From the NCBI GenBank assembly GCA_002831545.1, contig CP025095.1, positions 2,232,001-2,296,000 of the forward strand: a stretch of 64,000 nt of DNA. The letters are read 5' to 3'. This document shows, piece by piece, positions 34,321-43,790 of the stretch. Source of the DNA: Streptococcus suis. GTDB lineage: Bacteria; Bacillota; Bacilli; Lactobacillales; Streptococcaceae. The notes under the pieces are model-generated. The model was not told where the DNA came from. It saw only the letters and a list, made by a program, of their open reading frames with translations, and made no database searches. Numbering within the stretch: position 1 is the stretch's first letter; every line of letters begins with the position of its first letter. The position numbers and the translations under genes are program-made.

Positions 34321-35154
34321 CTAGCTGACCTTCAATCGTTGGATATGAATGGTCAGGTAGACCTGCTCGTCTTTGGACATTTGAAAGTCATAAACCTGAC
34401 TGATATGCTGACGAATCTTCTCCGTACAAGCAAAGGCATCTGGATAATTAGCCTTGACCTGCTCATAGAGAAAGGCATCATTGACTCCTTCAACCACACC
34501 ATTTGCCACCCGTTGTGCAAAATACTGGACGTGCGTTACAAAGCGGTGGTAGCTGGTATCCTCCTCGTAGGTCACACTACCAAAATGAAGGCGGACAATG
34601 TCTAAAATCTGAGTCACGATTTTACTAATGGTTTGGTTTTCCTTGCCAAAAGCACCATTCTTCTGAGCATTGATCAGGTGGAGAGCAATGGAAGAAGCTT
34701 CCGCCACCTCCAATTCCAAACCTAATTTTTCTTTGACTAAATCAAGAGACCGCAAACCAATCTGGTATTCCTTGGGGTAAAATTTACGGATTTCCCAAGA
34801 CAGCGGGTTCTCAATAAAGATACCTTCACGGCATCGCTGAAATACAAAATGTAAATGGTCTGCTAAGGCTAGATACAAAGACAAATCAAACTGAACTTCT
34901 AAAGTTTCTTCTGCCCTATTGATAATGGCATTGACTACTTCGACTTCACTGCTCTCCATTTGCAGGTACAGACTCGATAAATCTGATTGTTGGTAGTCAT
35001 TTTGTAGCACAAAGGTTTTCTCGATTTTGCTGGTGTCTAATTCTTCCCCTGCTTTTTTCTGAAAACCTAATCCCTTCCCCATGACAATCAGTTCACTTCC
35101 TTGATCATCAATCGCTTGAACAACGTTATTGTTGTAGACTTTATCTATATGCAT
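34321..35154 (-). CDS. licT: LicT/BglG family transcription antiterminator
   Basis: A 277-residue protein: N-terminal RNA-binding CAT domain (HIDKVYNNNVVQAIDDQGSE, GKGLGFQKKAGEELD, about residues 1-55), PRD1 with FDLSLYLALADHLHF and the following IENPLSWEIRKFY, and PRD2 with SIALHLINAQKNGAF and YLTIHIQRLK. It binds the RAT RNA when PRDs are suitably phosphorylated by the PTS. Its own leader has a second RAT, so it is autoregulated. bglP is transcribed separately downstream. Confidence 0.96.
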   Translation of the reverse strand: MHIDKVYNNNVVQAIDDQGSELIVMGKGLGFQKKAGEELDTSKIEKTFVLQNDYQQSDLSSLYLQMESSEVEVVNAIINRAEETLEVQFDLSLYLALADHLHFVFQRCREGIFIENPLSWEIRKFYPKEYQIGLRSLDLVKEKLGLELEVAEASSIALHLINAQKNGAFGKENQTISKIVTQILDIVRLHFGSVTYEEDTSYHRFVTHVQYFAQRVANGVVEGVNDAFLYEQVKANYPDAFACTEKIRQHISQVYDFQMSKDEQVYLTIHIQRLKVS

Positions 35155-35184
35155 GTATTTTCACCACCTCATTACTCTACTGAT

Positions 35185-35272
35185 AAAAAAGAACCCAAAC
35201 ACATAGCAAATAAGGCTGTTCCCAGACCCTTCACTATCTGCTTAGGTTTTGCCTGCTTATCAGTAACAATCC
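35185..35272 (-). promoter_or_regulatory. RAT antiterminator and terminator leader of licT
   Basis: RAT at 35245-35272 (GGATTGTTACTGATAAGCAG then GCAAAACC). It overlaps a terminator arm AACCTAAGCA that pairs with TGTGTTTGGGTT before TCTTTTTT. Confidence 0.9.
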
Positions 35273-35291
35273 TACTCTTATCTTATCAGAT

Positions 35292-35305
35292 TGTAAGCGG
35301 TTTTG
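35292..35305. promoter_or_regulatory. Partial cre-like site before licT
   Basis: TGTAAGCGGTTTTG agrees with the first twelve positions of the cre consensus but not the last two. Confidence 0.35.
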
Positions 35306-35333
35306 CAAGATTTGCTATGATTTATTCTGAGAG

Positions 35334-36179
35334 CTACTTGTCAAGTAGTCCCAATCGTTCAAAGGCATTATAGAGGCCATCTTCTTCTACATCGTCCGTT
35401 ATCATATCTGCCATAGCCAAGATTTCCGCTCCGCCATTGCCCATAGCCACTCCAACTGCACAATAGTCCAGCATGGAAATATCAATTTTAGCGTCACCAA
35501 AGGCGATAGTATCGGCCTGACTAGCACCCAAATGGTCCAGCAAAACAGAAATAGCATGGGCCTTGTCGATGTCTTTCACCCCCAAGTCACCAAAGAGAGC
35601 TGACTCCCCGCGACCTCCCCAGGTGTTTGCGACCAGTTGCGGAAAGGCTTGCTTGGAATCCAAATGATCCTGGTAGGAGTCGAGTACAAAACTGACTTTA
35701 TTCAAATCATCTCGATACAATTCTCCATCAAACACCATCCCGTGTATGACATCTTCTACTTCTTGATTGGCCACCTCTTCTGCAGTTTTCCCCTTGTTCA
35801 TGGAATAAATTCGCAGGGTTTCACGGGCACGTTCACGGAAATTTTCACTGGCAAAGAGGCCGTTGTTGCTTTCCAGGTAAAATTCCAAGCCGCGTTCATG
35901 GAGCCAGTCCACAATCGCTCTGCTATCCTCTTCTGATAGGAGCTGGTGCATGATGACCTGACCTTGATGCTCGACATAAGAGCCGTTGCCACCAATCATT
36001 CCGTCAAGACCAATCTCCCATAGTTCTGGCTGCATTTCAGCTCGACTCCTACCAGTACAAACATAGACCAGGTGTCCATTTTCTCTGGCCTGTCGAATAG
36101 CACGAATGGCAGATTCTGGAATCCGATTATGATAGTCAACCAAGGTTCCATCCACATCTAAAAAAATAATCTTGCGCAT
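35334..36179 (-). CDS. Cof-type HAD sugar phosphatase
   Basis: A 281-residue HAD hydrolase: motif I FLDVDGTLVD, motif II VCTGRSRAEMQ, a C2B-type cap from about 85 to 185, and motif IV AFGDAKIDISML. The family dephosphorylates sugar phosphates and flavin precursors. It ends 180 bases upstream of licT. A TGATACTATCCTATG box lies 78 bases before its start, the same as at the AraC and GH1 genes, suggesting coregulation. Confidence 0.9.
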   Translation of the reverse strand: MRKIIFLDVDGTLVDYHNRIPESAIRAIRQARENGHLVYVCTGRSRAEMQPELWEIGLDGMIGGNGSYVEHQGQVIMHQLLSEEDSRAIVDWLHERGLEFYLESNNGLFASENFRERARETLRIYSMNKGKTAEEVANQEVEDVIHGMVFDGELYRDDLNKVSFVLDSYQDHLDSKQAFPQLVANTWGGRGESALFGDLGVKDIDKAHAISVLLDHLGASQADTIAFGDAKIDISMLDYCAVGVAMGNGGAEILAMADMITDDVEEDGLYNAFERLGLLDK

Positions 36180-36256
36180 CTGTTTTCTCCTTGCCTTTTT
36201 CTACTACAAGTATAGTCTATTTTTCTATCAAATAACAGTCAAAAACTGCGAAAGAT

Positions 36257-36271
36257 TGATACTATCCTATG
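36257..36271. promoter_or_regulatory. TGATACTAT box before the HAD phosphatase gene
   Basis: TGATACTATCCTATG; fourth copy of the shared 15-mer. Confidence 0.55.
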
Positions 36272-36338
36272 AACATACAAAAAGAAAGCCACATGGACTT
36301 TCTTTTAGATGTTAGCATTTCAGTTTGCATTTAGTACT

Positions 36339-36525
36339 AGCTCCAATTATCTGGGAGATAGTTGGAGGTTGGAAATAAGGCGAACTGCGTTCGCATCAAA
36401 AGATGCAGGTTGCTAGAACAGCCTCAAGGCTGTTCTAGGTTGGAAATAGGACTTGCGAGGCAAGTCGCTTCTGTAGAGTACGGCAAATCGAGTTAACGAA
36501 GTAATAAAAGATAAACTGAATGCTA
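36339..36525. repeat. Intergenic repeat, hairpin-modular (family R2)
   Basis: TAGCTCCAATTATCTGGGAGATAGTTGG, GAACTGCGTTCGC, GAACAGCCTCAAGGCTGTTC and GACTTGCGAGGCAAGTC are successive hairpins. The hairpin GAACAGCC-GGCTGTTC, GACTTGCGA and GTAGAGTACGGCAA recur in order at 62040-62190, and TAGCTCCAA/TTGGAGG at 41666-41696. Confidence 0.7.
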
Positions 36526-36527
36526 TA

Positions 36528-38288
36528 TTATTTCCGTTTTGGTGGGTTGTGGATTGCAACACCAAGAACATCAAGGAAGGCTTCATACATAACCTCTGAG
36601 AAGGTTGGGTGACCGTGGATGGATGCTGCCACGTCGTCAACTGTCAACTCAGATTCCATGATAGTTGCTGCTTCGTTAATCATTTCAGCTGCAACTGGTC
36701 CGATGATATGAACACCAAGGATTTCATGGTATTTCTTCTCAGCGATAACTTTTACGAAACCATGTGCTTCGTTAGAAGCAATGGCACGACCGTTACCAGT
36801 AAAGCTGTTGCGACCGATAAGGATGTTTTCTTTACCGTATTTCTCGATAGCTTGGTCTTCTGTCAAACCAACCATAGCGATTTCTGGGTGTGTGTAAACC
36901 GCTGCAGGTGTGAAGTCCAACTTCGCTTTGTGGTGGTTACCGTGAATAGCATTTTCAGCTGCCACTTCACCCATACGGTAAGCAGCGTGAGCCAACATCT
37001 TAGTACCGTTGACATCACCTGGGGCGTAGATACCTGGGATTGATGTTTCTTGGTACTCGTTGACCTTGATACGACCGCGATCCAATTCAAGGTTAAGATT
37101 TTCAAGACCAGCCAATTGTGGTACACGACCGATTGAAAGAAGGGCTTTTTCAGAAACGATTTCTGAGCCGTCGTTCAACTTGATGGTCAACTGGTTGTTG
37201 GCTTCAACGATTTCAGATACACCAACTGATGTCAAGAATTTCATACCTTTCTTAGAAAGGACTTTTTGCAATTCAACAGATACTTCGCGGTCCATACCTG
37301 GAATGATACGGTCAGCCATTTCAACAACTGTTACTTCTGTGCCGTATGATGCATAAACCAAACCAAGTTCCACACCGACAACGCCACCACCCATAACAGT
37401 GAGTGACTTAGGAATTTCACGCAAATCAAGGATATCATCAGAAGTCAATACCAGCTTAGAATCAATACCTGGGATGTTGATGCGTGATACTTTAGAACCT
37501 GTTGCAAGGATGATGCTACGACCTTTGATGACCTTGTCACCGATGACAACAGTCTTGTCAGGATTTACTTGACCAAGACCGTTGAAGATTGTTACCTTGT
37601 TAGCTTTCAAGAGACCTTGAACGCCACCAGTCAATGTCTTCACAACCTTGTTCTTGAAGTCAACTGTCTTGTCCATATCAACGGTGTAGTTTGTTGAAGC
37701 AAGGTTGATACCACGCTCAGCCGCAATCTTCAAGCCGTCAAGGATTTCAGCGTTTTTAAGGTAGGTCTTAGTTGGGATACAACCCTTGTTCAAGCAGGTA
37801 CCGCCAAATTCTGATTTCTCAACGATAGCGATTTTACCGCCCAGTTGAGCACCGCGAATGGCAGCGTAGTAACCAGCAGGACCACCACCGACAACAACCA
37901 TGTCATACTCGTCAGCCGCCAATTCAGCCTTAGGAGCTTGTGGAGTTGCTGCAGGAGCTGCAGGCACTTCCAAACCAGCTGCTTTCAAGTCAGCAGTTGC
38001 TTGAGCAACCTCAGCTGGAGCAGGTGCAGCACCAACTTCAACTGTTTCGCCTTCTGCACCAAGGTAAGCAATGACTTCCGTTACAGGAACTGTTGCACCG
38101 TTACCGTGAACGATTTTCAAAAGAACTCCTGATTCTTCTGCTTCCAATTCCATGCTTGTCTTGTCTGACATCATCTCCAAGATAACATCGCCTTCGTTGA
38201 CAAAATCACCCTCTTGTTTTTTCCACTCGATGATTTCGCCTTCTTGCATATCTACACCAAGTTTCGGCATAATAATTTCAATTGCCAT
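36528..38288 (-). CDS. lpdA: Dihydrolipoamide dehydrogenase (E3) with N-terminal lipoyl domain
   Basis: A 586-residue E3. Residues 1-80 are a lipoyl domain with the target lysine in MMSDKTSMELEA (Lys43), followed by an Ala/Pro linker, an FAD Rossmann segment VVVGGGPAGYYAAIRGAQLG, the redox disulphide GGTCLNKGCIPTK, and the C-terminal HGHPTFSE His-Glu pair. It reoxidises lipoyl groups with NAD. It is last in the pdhABC-lpdA order, 269 bases after pdhC, and its start follows a repeat with no visible Shine-Dalgarno. The first 83 residues equal those of PdhC. Confidence 0.96.
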   Translation of the reverse strand: MAIEIIMPKLGVDMQEGEIIEWKKQEGDFVNEGDVILEMMSDKTSMELEAEESGVLLKIVHGNGATVPVTEVIAYLGAEGETVEVGAAPAPAEVAQATADLKAAGLEVPAAPAATPQAPKAELAADEYDMVVVGGGPAGYYAAIRGAQLGGKIAIVEKSEFGGTCLNKGCIPTKTYLKNAEILDGLKIAAERGINLASTNYTVDMDKTVDFKNKVVKTLTGGVQGLLKANKVTIFNGLGQVNPDKTVVIGDKVIKGRSIILATGSKVSRINIPGIDSKLVLTSDDILDLREIPKSLTVMGGGVVGVELGLVYASYGTEVTVVEMADRIIPGMDREVSVELQKVLSKKGMKFLTSVGVSEIVEANNQLTIKLNDGSEIVSEKALLSIGRVPQLAGLENLNLELDRGRIKVNEYQETSIPGIYAPGDVNGTKMLAHAAYRMGEVAAENAIHGNHHKAKLDFTPAAVYTHPEIAMVGLTEDQAIEKYGKENILIGRNSFTGNGRAIASNEAHGFVKVIAEKKYHEILGVHIIGPVAAEMINEAATIMESELTVDDVAASIHGHPTFSEVMYEAFLDVLGVAIHNPPKRK

Positions 38289-38294
38289 AGTTAT

Positions 38295-38427
38295 GATACA
38301 AAGAACGTCAAATGCGACAGAATTTTAGGAGTCCAACGTAGGATGCTTGCATCCGAGGCGGACTATCTAAATTCCGAAGCATTTAGTTCGTGTTCAAATG
38401 TCACGAACTCGTTCTACATCCTTTCTT
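38295..38427. repeat. Intergenic repeat (family R1) abutting the lpdA start
   Basis: It starts GATACAAAGAACGTCAAATGC six bases before the lpdA ATG (minus strand), and ends GCATTTAGTTCGTGTTCAA. The two ends pair. The copy in front of pdhC is nearly the same, and both ends match the 218-bp elements at 11315. Confidence 0.8.
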
Positions 38428-38557
38428 TGTTTTTTCTCTTTACCAAATTGAGCACAGGCTAAAAACCTATTGAAAAAGATAAATCGCCTCGTGCCTCAAG
38501 GCACATCGTTGATTTCCTATTTTCATACGGTTTTCTTAACGCCTATTACATCTTATA

Positions 38558-39943
38558 TTAAATCAACAATTCCAATGGGTTTTCCAACAAGTTCTTCAAG
38601 TCAACCATGAACTTAGCACCATTCATACCATCAACAATACGGTGGTCAATGGTCAAGCAGAGTGCCATGATTGGACGGATTTTGATCTCACCGTCAATAA
38701 CAACTGGTGTTTGAACAGTTGCTGCAACACCAAGGATGGCTGAGTTTGGTTGGTTGATGATAGGGTTGAAGGTCTTAGTACCGAACATACCCAAGTTGGT
38801 GATAGAGAAGGTAGAACCTGACATTTCTGCACCCTTCAACTTACCAGATTGAGCCTTCTTGATGACATCTTTTGAAGCCACCACGAAGTCAGACAAGCTC
38901 ATCTTATCTGCACCATGAACAACTGGCACCACTAAGCCATCATCTAGACCTACTGCGATACCAAGGTTGACAAACTTGTGTAATTCGATTTCTTGTGCAT
39001 CGTTAATCAAAGATGCGTTCATGTAACGGTGTTCTTCTTTCATCAAAGTACGAACAACCGCAAGACCGATCAAGTCAGTAAATGTCACTTTCAAACCAGT
39101 CTTGTTCATGATTGGCTCAAGAACCTGCTTACGCAGTGCCATGAGGTTGGTCATGTCAATATCGTAGTTAAGCGTAAAGGTTGGAGCTGTCAAGTAAGAG
39201 TTGACCATACCTTTTGAAATCGCTTTACGCATTGGGCTCATCTTGATGATTTCAACGCCTTCTGGCAATTCTTTAGCTGGTTTCTCTTCTGCTTTCGGTG
39301 CTGGAGCAGCAGTTTCTACAGCTGCAGGAGCAAGTACTGCAAGAACGTCGTCCTTGACAATCTTACCATTGACACCTGAACCTGTAAGGGTTGACAAATC
39401 AACACCTTGGTCTGCTGCAATACGGGCTGCAAGCGGAGTTGCTTTTGGAGCTGCTCCCTTGAAGTCTTCAACGTCAACCTTGTGAACACGGCCGTTAGCA
39501 CCTGTTCCTGGAACAAGACCCAAGTCAATTCCAAGCTCACGCGCCAATTTACGTGCTGCAGGAGTCGCACGAACCTTGCCACCACCTTGAGGTTTGGCAG
39601 CCGCTGCAGGAGCAACGATTACAGGTGTACGACCTGCAGGCACTTCTTCGATTGCTGCAGCAGGAGCAACTGGAGCAGATGAAGCTCCTGCTTCAACTGT
39701 CTCACCTTCAGCACCCAAGTAGGCAATAACTTCTGTTACGGGAACAGTAGCACCGTTTCCATGAACAATTTTCAATAGGACGCCTGACTCTTCTGCTTCC
39801 AGCTCCATGCTGGTCTTGTCAGACATCATTTCCAAGATGACGTCGCCTTCATTGACGAAATCGCCCTCTTGTTTTTTCCACTCGATGATTTCACCTTCTT
39901 GCATGTCCACACCGAGCTTAGGCATAATGATTTCAATAGCCAT
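38558..39943 (-). CDS. pdhC: Dihydrolipoamide acetyltransferase (E2)
   Basis: From MAIEIIMPKLGVDMQEGEII (461 residues). One lipoyl domain (residues 1-80, Lys43), an Ala/Pro linker, two consecutive peripheral-subunit-binding segments (ATPAARKLARELGIDLGLVP near 130 and ATPLAARIAADQGVDLSTLT near 170), and the catalytic domain (from about 235) with DHRIVDGMNGAKFM carrying the active His. It transfers the acyl group to CoA. It stands 487 bases after pdhB, an unusually wide gap, filled by repeats, with its start next to the R1 repeat. Confidence 0.95.
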   Translation of the reverse strand: MAIEIIMPKLGVDMQEGEIIEWKKQEGDFVNEGDVILEMMSDKTSMELEAEESGVLLKIVHGNGATVPVTEVIAYLGAEGETVEAGASSAPVAPAAAIEEVPAGRTPVIVAPAAAAKPQGGGKVRATPAARKLARELGIDLGLVPGTGANGRVHKVDVEDFKGAAPKATPLAARIAADQGVDLSTLTGSGVNGKIVKDDVLAVLAPAAVETAAPAPKAEEKPAKELPEGVEIIKMSPMRKAISKGMVNSYLTAPTFTLNYDIDMTNLMALRKQVLEPIMNKTGLKVTFTDLIGLAVVRTLMKEEHRYMNASLINDAQEIELHKFVNLGIAVGLDDGLVVPVVHGADKMSLSDFVVASKDVIKKAQSGKLKGAEMSGSTFSITNLGMFGTKTFNPIINQPNSAILGVAATVQTPVVIDGEIKIRPIMALCLTIDHRIVDGMNGAKFMVDLKNLLENPLELLI

Positions 39944-39949
39944 AATTAT

Positions 39950-40063
39950 GATACAAAGAACGTCCAAATGCGACCGAATTTTAGGAGTCCAACGCAGGAT
40001 GCTTCACATCCAAGGCGGACTATCTAAATTCCGAGCATTTAGTTCGTGTTCAATTCCTTTCTT
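39950..40063. repeat. Intergenic repeat (family R1) abutting the pdhC start
   Basis: GATACAAAGAACGTCCAAATGC lies six bases before the pdhC ATG. The far end reads GCATTTAGTTCGTGTTCAATTCCTTTCT, identical to the family consensus. Confidence 0.8.
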
Positions 40064-40430
40064 TCAGTTTCTTACCTTGTCAAGAACCAAACCAGACTTC
40101 GATAATCGAAGTGGCTTAATTCTTTTTCAAGCATTCTTAGTCGAGGCTGGGCAAAAAGCCCAGAACCACTACTCAGAGTTCGTGTCAACATCTCAGCGCA
40201 GTGGTTGATTGGCAGATTTGTTCGTGTTTTGCACTCCAAATCTGGCCTAATCAACTGTGCGGGGGGGTGGGAAGACGAACTCTTTTTATCTTGGTCGAGT
40301 TCTTTCCCACTCCCATTAGGGTTATTGTCTTTCCGATTGCTTTTCTGACAAGGCGATTTGGTGCAGGCATAACTTACGTTAGGCAAGCCAAATCAACACA
40401 GCCAGAAAAGATATGCGGATGACGATAAGA
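40064..40430. repeat. Intergenic repeat (family R3) between pdhB and pdhC
   Basis: AGAGTTCGTGTCAACATCTCAGCGCAGTGGTTGATTGG recurs at 61650-61686 with one difference. A long imperfect hairpin surrounds a GGGGGGG tract at 40261-40267. I find no gene here; the open frame on the minus strand looks like a by-product of the repeat. Confidence 0.65.
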
Positions 40431-41426
40431 TTAACCCTTGTTTACTTGCTTATAGATTGCCGCTTTGATTTTCTCTACGTTTGGCAATACTGCGTTTTCA
40501 AGAATGTTTGCGTAAGGAACTGGTACATCATCTGAAGCGATACGGATGATTGGTGCATCCAAGTAGTCAAAGGCTTCGCTTTCTGTGATGATGGATGCGA
40601 TTTCACCGATGAAACCACCTGTTTTGTAAGCATCGTTGACCAAGATAACCTTACCAGTTTTCTTAACAGATTCGATGATCAATTCTTTATCCAATGGGAT
40701 AAGGGTACGTGGATCTACCACTTCTACGCTGATGCCTTCTGCAGCCACTTCTTCAGCTGCTTTCAAGGCACGTTCCAACATACGACCGTATGAAATAATG
40801 GTTACATCAGTACCTTCACGTTTGATTTCACCCTTACCAAGTGGAATGTAGAAATCTGGATCCAAGTTTACTTCTTCTTTTTTACCGTAAAGAGCTTTTG
40901 GTTCCAAGAAGATAACTGGGTTGTTGTCAAGGATAGATGATTTCAAGAGACCTTTTGCATCGTTAGCTGTACCAGGTGCAACCACCTTGATACCTGGAAT
41001 ATGAGTCAACCAAGCTTCAAGAGATTGCGAGTGCTGGGCAGCAGAACCGATACCTGAACCTGAAGCCACACGGAAGGTTACAGGTGTTTTCAAGCCACCA
41101 CCAAACATGTAGTTTGTTTTGGCAGCCTGGTTAACAATTGCATCAAGGGCAATTGTGATGAAGTCCATGAAAGTCAAGTCAACGATTGGACGAAGGCCAG
41201 TTTGAGCCGCACCAACCGCAGAACCAGCGATTGCAGCCTCAGAAATAGGTGTGTCGCGAACGCGTTTTGGACCAAACTCGTCCAACATACCAACAGATGT
41301 ACCGAAGTCACCGCCGTAGATACCGACGTCTTCCCCCATCAAGAATACTTTTTCATCCTTACGCATTTCTTCGCTTTGAGCCAAGTTAATCGCTTCACGC
41401 AAGGCCATTACTTTTGTTTCAGCCAT
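40431..41426 (-). CDS. pdhB: Pyruvate/acetoin dehydrogenase E1 beta
   Basis: A 331-residue E1 beta with conserved VFLMGEDVGIYGGDFGTSVG, FGPKRVRDTPISEAAIAGSA and TGKVILVNDAYKTGGFIGEI. With E1 alpha it makes the thiamine diphosphate active site that decarboxylates the 2-oxo acid. AGGAG is present before the ATG. It lies 483 bases after pdhA; the gap holds hairpin repeats. Confidence 0.95.
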   Translation of the reverse strand: MAETKVMALREAINLAQSEEMRKDEKVFLMGEDVGIYGGDFGTSVGMLDEFGPKRVRDTPISEAAIAGSAVGAAQTGLRPIVDLTFMDFITIALDAIVNQAAKTNYMFGGGLKTPVTFRVASGSGIGSAAQHSQSLEAWLTHIPGIKVVAPGTANDAKGLLKSSILDNNPVIFLEPKALYGKKEEVNLDPDFYIPLGKGEIKREGTDVTIISYGRMLERALKAAEEVAAEGISVEVVDPRTLIPLDKELIIESVKKTGKVILVNDAYKTGGFIGEIASIITESEAFDYLDAPIIRIASDDVPVPYANILENAVLPNVEKIKAAIYKQVNKG

Positions 41427-41542
41427 TTTTTACTCCTAATTTATATCAATTTATCTATACTGAACTAAGGAAAACCAAACAATTACAACGATGTAATTGT
41501 TTATTGTCCCAGCTTAAGACACCTTAGAATTGTACTCGAACT

Positions 41543-41800
41543 TAAGTAGGTAGTCTACCTTGGTGAACTACCCTAGTTTGACTTGCTATTTAGAACGTAG
41601 TCAAACTAATCACATCACTTACGACACGGAGACTATTCAGCCGATATTGCTGAATAGGCGAAGTTAGCTCCAAACATTTGGGAAATGTTTGGAGGTCTCC
41701 CAATAGGGAGAACTTTGTTCTCCTCCCGTAAGTAGGTAGTCCACCATAGTGGCTACCCTAGTTTGACTTGCTTCTTTAGAGCTTAGTCAAACTTCTTACG
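41543..41800. repeat. Intergenic repeat (family R4) between pdhA and pdhB
   Basis: Two direct copies: 41543-41625 and 41729-41800. Shared words are AAGTAGGTAGTC, ACCCTAGTTTGACTTGC and TTAG-(A/C)-TAGTCAAACT. Between them is a TAGCTCCAAACATTTGGGAAATGTTTGGAGG hairpin, related to 36339. No gene visible. Confidence 0.7.
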
Positions 41801-41909
41801 TTACAATCGTGTTCGGTCTAAAAACTCGGAAAAAAGATGAACTTCCTTGTGTGCAAGCACACTGTGTCAGTTCCCTATTTTTCAGTCGTTTTTTAGACGA
41901 CCTCACAAC

Positions 41910-42878
41910 TTAGTCTACAAACACATCTTCGTAAGCTACTGAGATGTCTGGATCTGGGCTTTCTTGTGCGAATTTCACAGATGCTTCTACTTGTTCTGCC
42001 ACTTGTGCTTCAATAGCATCCAATTCTTCGTCTGTCGCAATCTTGTTCTCTGTCAAGTATTTGCGGTATTTCTTAAGTGGGTCTTTTGCTTTCCACTCAT
42101 TGACTTCTTCTTTAGTACGGTAAACACCTGCATCGGCAGTTGAGTGACCAAACCAGCGGTATGATTCAACTTCGACCATGGCTGGACCGTTACCTGCACG
42201 AACATATTCGATAACTTCTTGCATTTTTTCATAAACGGCAATAACGTCGTTACCATCCTCAACATAATGACCTGGAATACCGTATGCTGCTGCACGTTGG
42301 TAGAGGTGAGGAATCTTAGTAGAATAAGAAATGTCAGTTGAAATACCGTAACGGTTGTTTGTAATGAAGAAGATAACTGGCAAGTTCCAAACAGCTGCCA
42401 AGTTCATTGATTCGTGGAATGAACCTTCGTTAGTAGCCGAATCACCTGAGAAGGCAATAACAATGTTATCTGTACCGAGGTATTGTTGCGTAAGGGCCGC
42501 ACCCACCGCAAGGGCATAACCACCACCTACGATACCGTTTGAACCAAAGTTTCCTTTTTCAACGTTGGCCAAGTGCATAGAACCACCACGGCCTTTTGAT
42601 GTACCAGTTGCCTTACCAGCAAGCTCAGCCATCATACCGTTGATGTCAATCCCTTTTGCAATAACGTGACCGTGACCACGGTGGTGTGAGAAGATGATGT
42701 CCTCATCTGTCAATCCAGCAATAGGTCCAACAGCCGCAGCTTCTTCACCGACTGAGAAGTGAGTCATACCTTGTACGAAACCGCGACGCACTAATTTGTT
42801 TAATTTCATATCAACATCACGGATTTGTTGCATTTTTAGGAACATATCCAAATGTTGTTCTTTTGAGATAGATACCAT
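41910..42878 (-). CDS. pdhA: Pyruvate/acetoin dehydrogenase E1 alpha
   Basis: I take the ATG giving MVSISKEQHLDMFLKMQQIR (322 residues), which has GGAGGAAATT just before it. The thiamine diphosphate motif is GDSATNEGSFHESMNLAAVWNLPVIF and the loop SYRWFGHSTADAGVYRT includes the regulatory-type segment. It starts the dehydrogenase operon. The family can act on pyruvate or acetoin; which is used is not settled by sequence. Confidence 0.94.
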   Translation of the reverse strand: MVSISKEQHLDMFLKMQQIRDVDMKLNKLVRRGFVQGMTHFSVGEEAAAVGPIAGLTDEDIIFSHHRGHGHVIAKGIDINGMMAELAGKATGTSKGRGGSMHLANVEKGNFGSNGIVGGGYALAVGAALTQQYLGTDNIVIAFSGDSATNEGSFHESMNLAAVWNLPVIFFITNNRYGISTDISYSTKIPHLYQRAAAYGIPGHYVEDGNDVIAVYEKMQEVIEYVRAGNGPAMVEVESYRWFGHSTADAGVYRTKEEVNEWKAKDPLKKYRKYLTENKIATDEELDAIEAQVAEQVEASVKFAQESPDPDISVAYEDVFVD

Positions 42879-43108
42879 AATTTCCTCCAAAGGTTTTTCT
42901 CTTTCTGTACTATGATAGACCAATATTTCACAAATGGCAAATAATTGAACCGTTTTCTTTTTACAGAAATTTTCGTGAAAACCTTGATTTAGTGCGTTTT
43001 TTCACAATTTAGTCATAAACTACAAATTGCCCTTGAAATATTTTTCACAAACTTCATCTACTATTGAAAGCCAGTTCCCTTTTTGTTAATATATAGTTGG
43101 AGGTACTT

Positions 43109-43768
43109 ATGGAATTTGATTTATTTCTTATGATTTGTAACTACATAGGCACTATTGCATTTGCTGTTTCGGGGGCCGTAAAAGGATTTAAGAAAAAGTT
43201 AGATATTTTTGGAATTAGCTTGCTCGGTATCATTACCGCCGTTGGTGGGGGAATTATTCGAGATACGATGGCCAATCGCATTCCTGCCGCCTTGACTGAT
43301 CCTACAGCCATCTATTTATCTCTCGGAGTAGCGATTAGCATGTACTTGATTGTTATCAATCTAAAGCAGGACAAACCACTTGATAAGAAGATGATTCATT
43401 TCCTTTCCCAGACAAACCTTATCTTTGATGCAATCGGTCTAGCCATCTTCGCCCTCATTGGAGCCAGTACTGGCATCTCTCTCCAGCTAAACGCTCTAAC
43501 CAGTGGTATTCTGGCAGCTTTAACAGGTGTCGGAGGAGGCATAGCGCGCGATATGCTTGTTAATGAAACGCCTATCGTTCTTAAAGAAGATGTCTATGCT
43601 GTTCTTGCACTCTTCTCTGGAATCCTTTATCATCTTTGCGTTGTAAATTGGAAATTACCACAAATTCCAACTTTCATCACTATTTTTACCATTTCTTTAA
43701 TCATTCGACTATTGGTAATTAAATACAAAATCAATCTTCCCAACATGGAAAGCAAACGAAAGGTCTGA
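43109..43768 (+). CDS. TRIC-type (UPF0126) membrane channel
   Basis: From ATG at 43109 (219 residues), with GGAGG nine bases upstream. Seven hydrophobic segments, and two family signatures: AVGGGIIRDTMANR (about 50-62) and GVGGGIARDMLVNE (about 137-150), which form an inverted repeat pair in the fold. Bacterial homologues of the trimeric intracellular cation channels are monovalent cation or glycine-related channels. It has its own terminator. Confidence 0.85.
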   Translation: MEFDLFLMICNYIGTIAFAVSGAVKGFKKKLDIFGISLLGIITAVGGGIIRDTMANRIPAALTDPTAIYLSLGVAISMYLIVINLKQDKPLDKKMIHFLSQTNLIFDAIGLAIFALIGASTGISLQLNALTSGILAALTGVGGGIARDMLVNETPIVLKEDVYAVLALFSGILYHLCVVNWKLPQIPTFITIFTISLIIRLLVIKYKINLPNMESKRKV

Positions 43769-43790
43769 GTTCGTCAACTCAGACCTTTTT
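43763..43790. terminator. Terminator between the TRIC channel gene and the facing lipoprotein gene
   Basis: AGGTCTGAGTT-CGTC-AACTCAGACCT followed by TTTTG on the plus strand. Confidence 0.85.

Noticed and set aside
40072..40386. 104-codon minus-strand frame between pdhB and pdhC
   Set aside because: It lies in repeat R3, has low-complexity sequence and a related frame at 61622-61864 comes from the same repeat. No protein family fits.
42940..43000. cre site before pdhA (TTGAACCGTTTTCT)
   Set aside because: It needs a shifted or missing base to fit the consensus; not strong enough.
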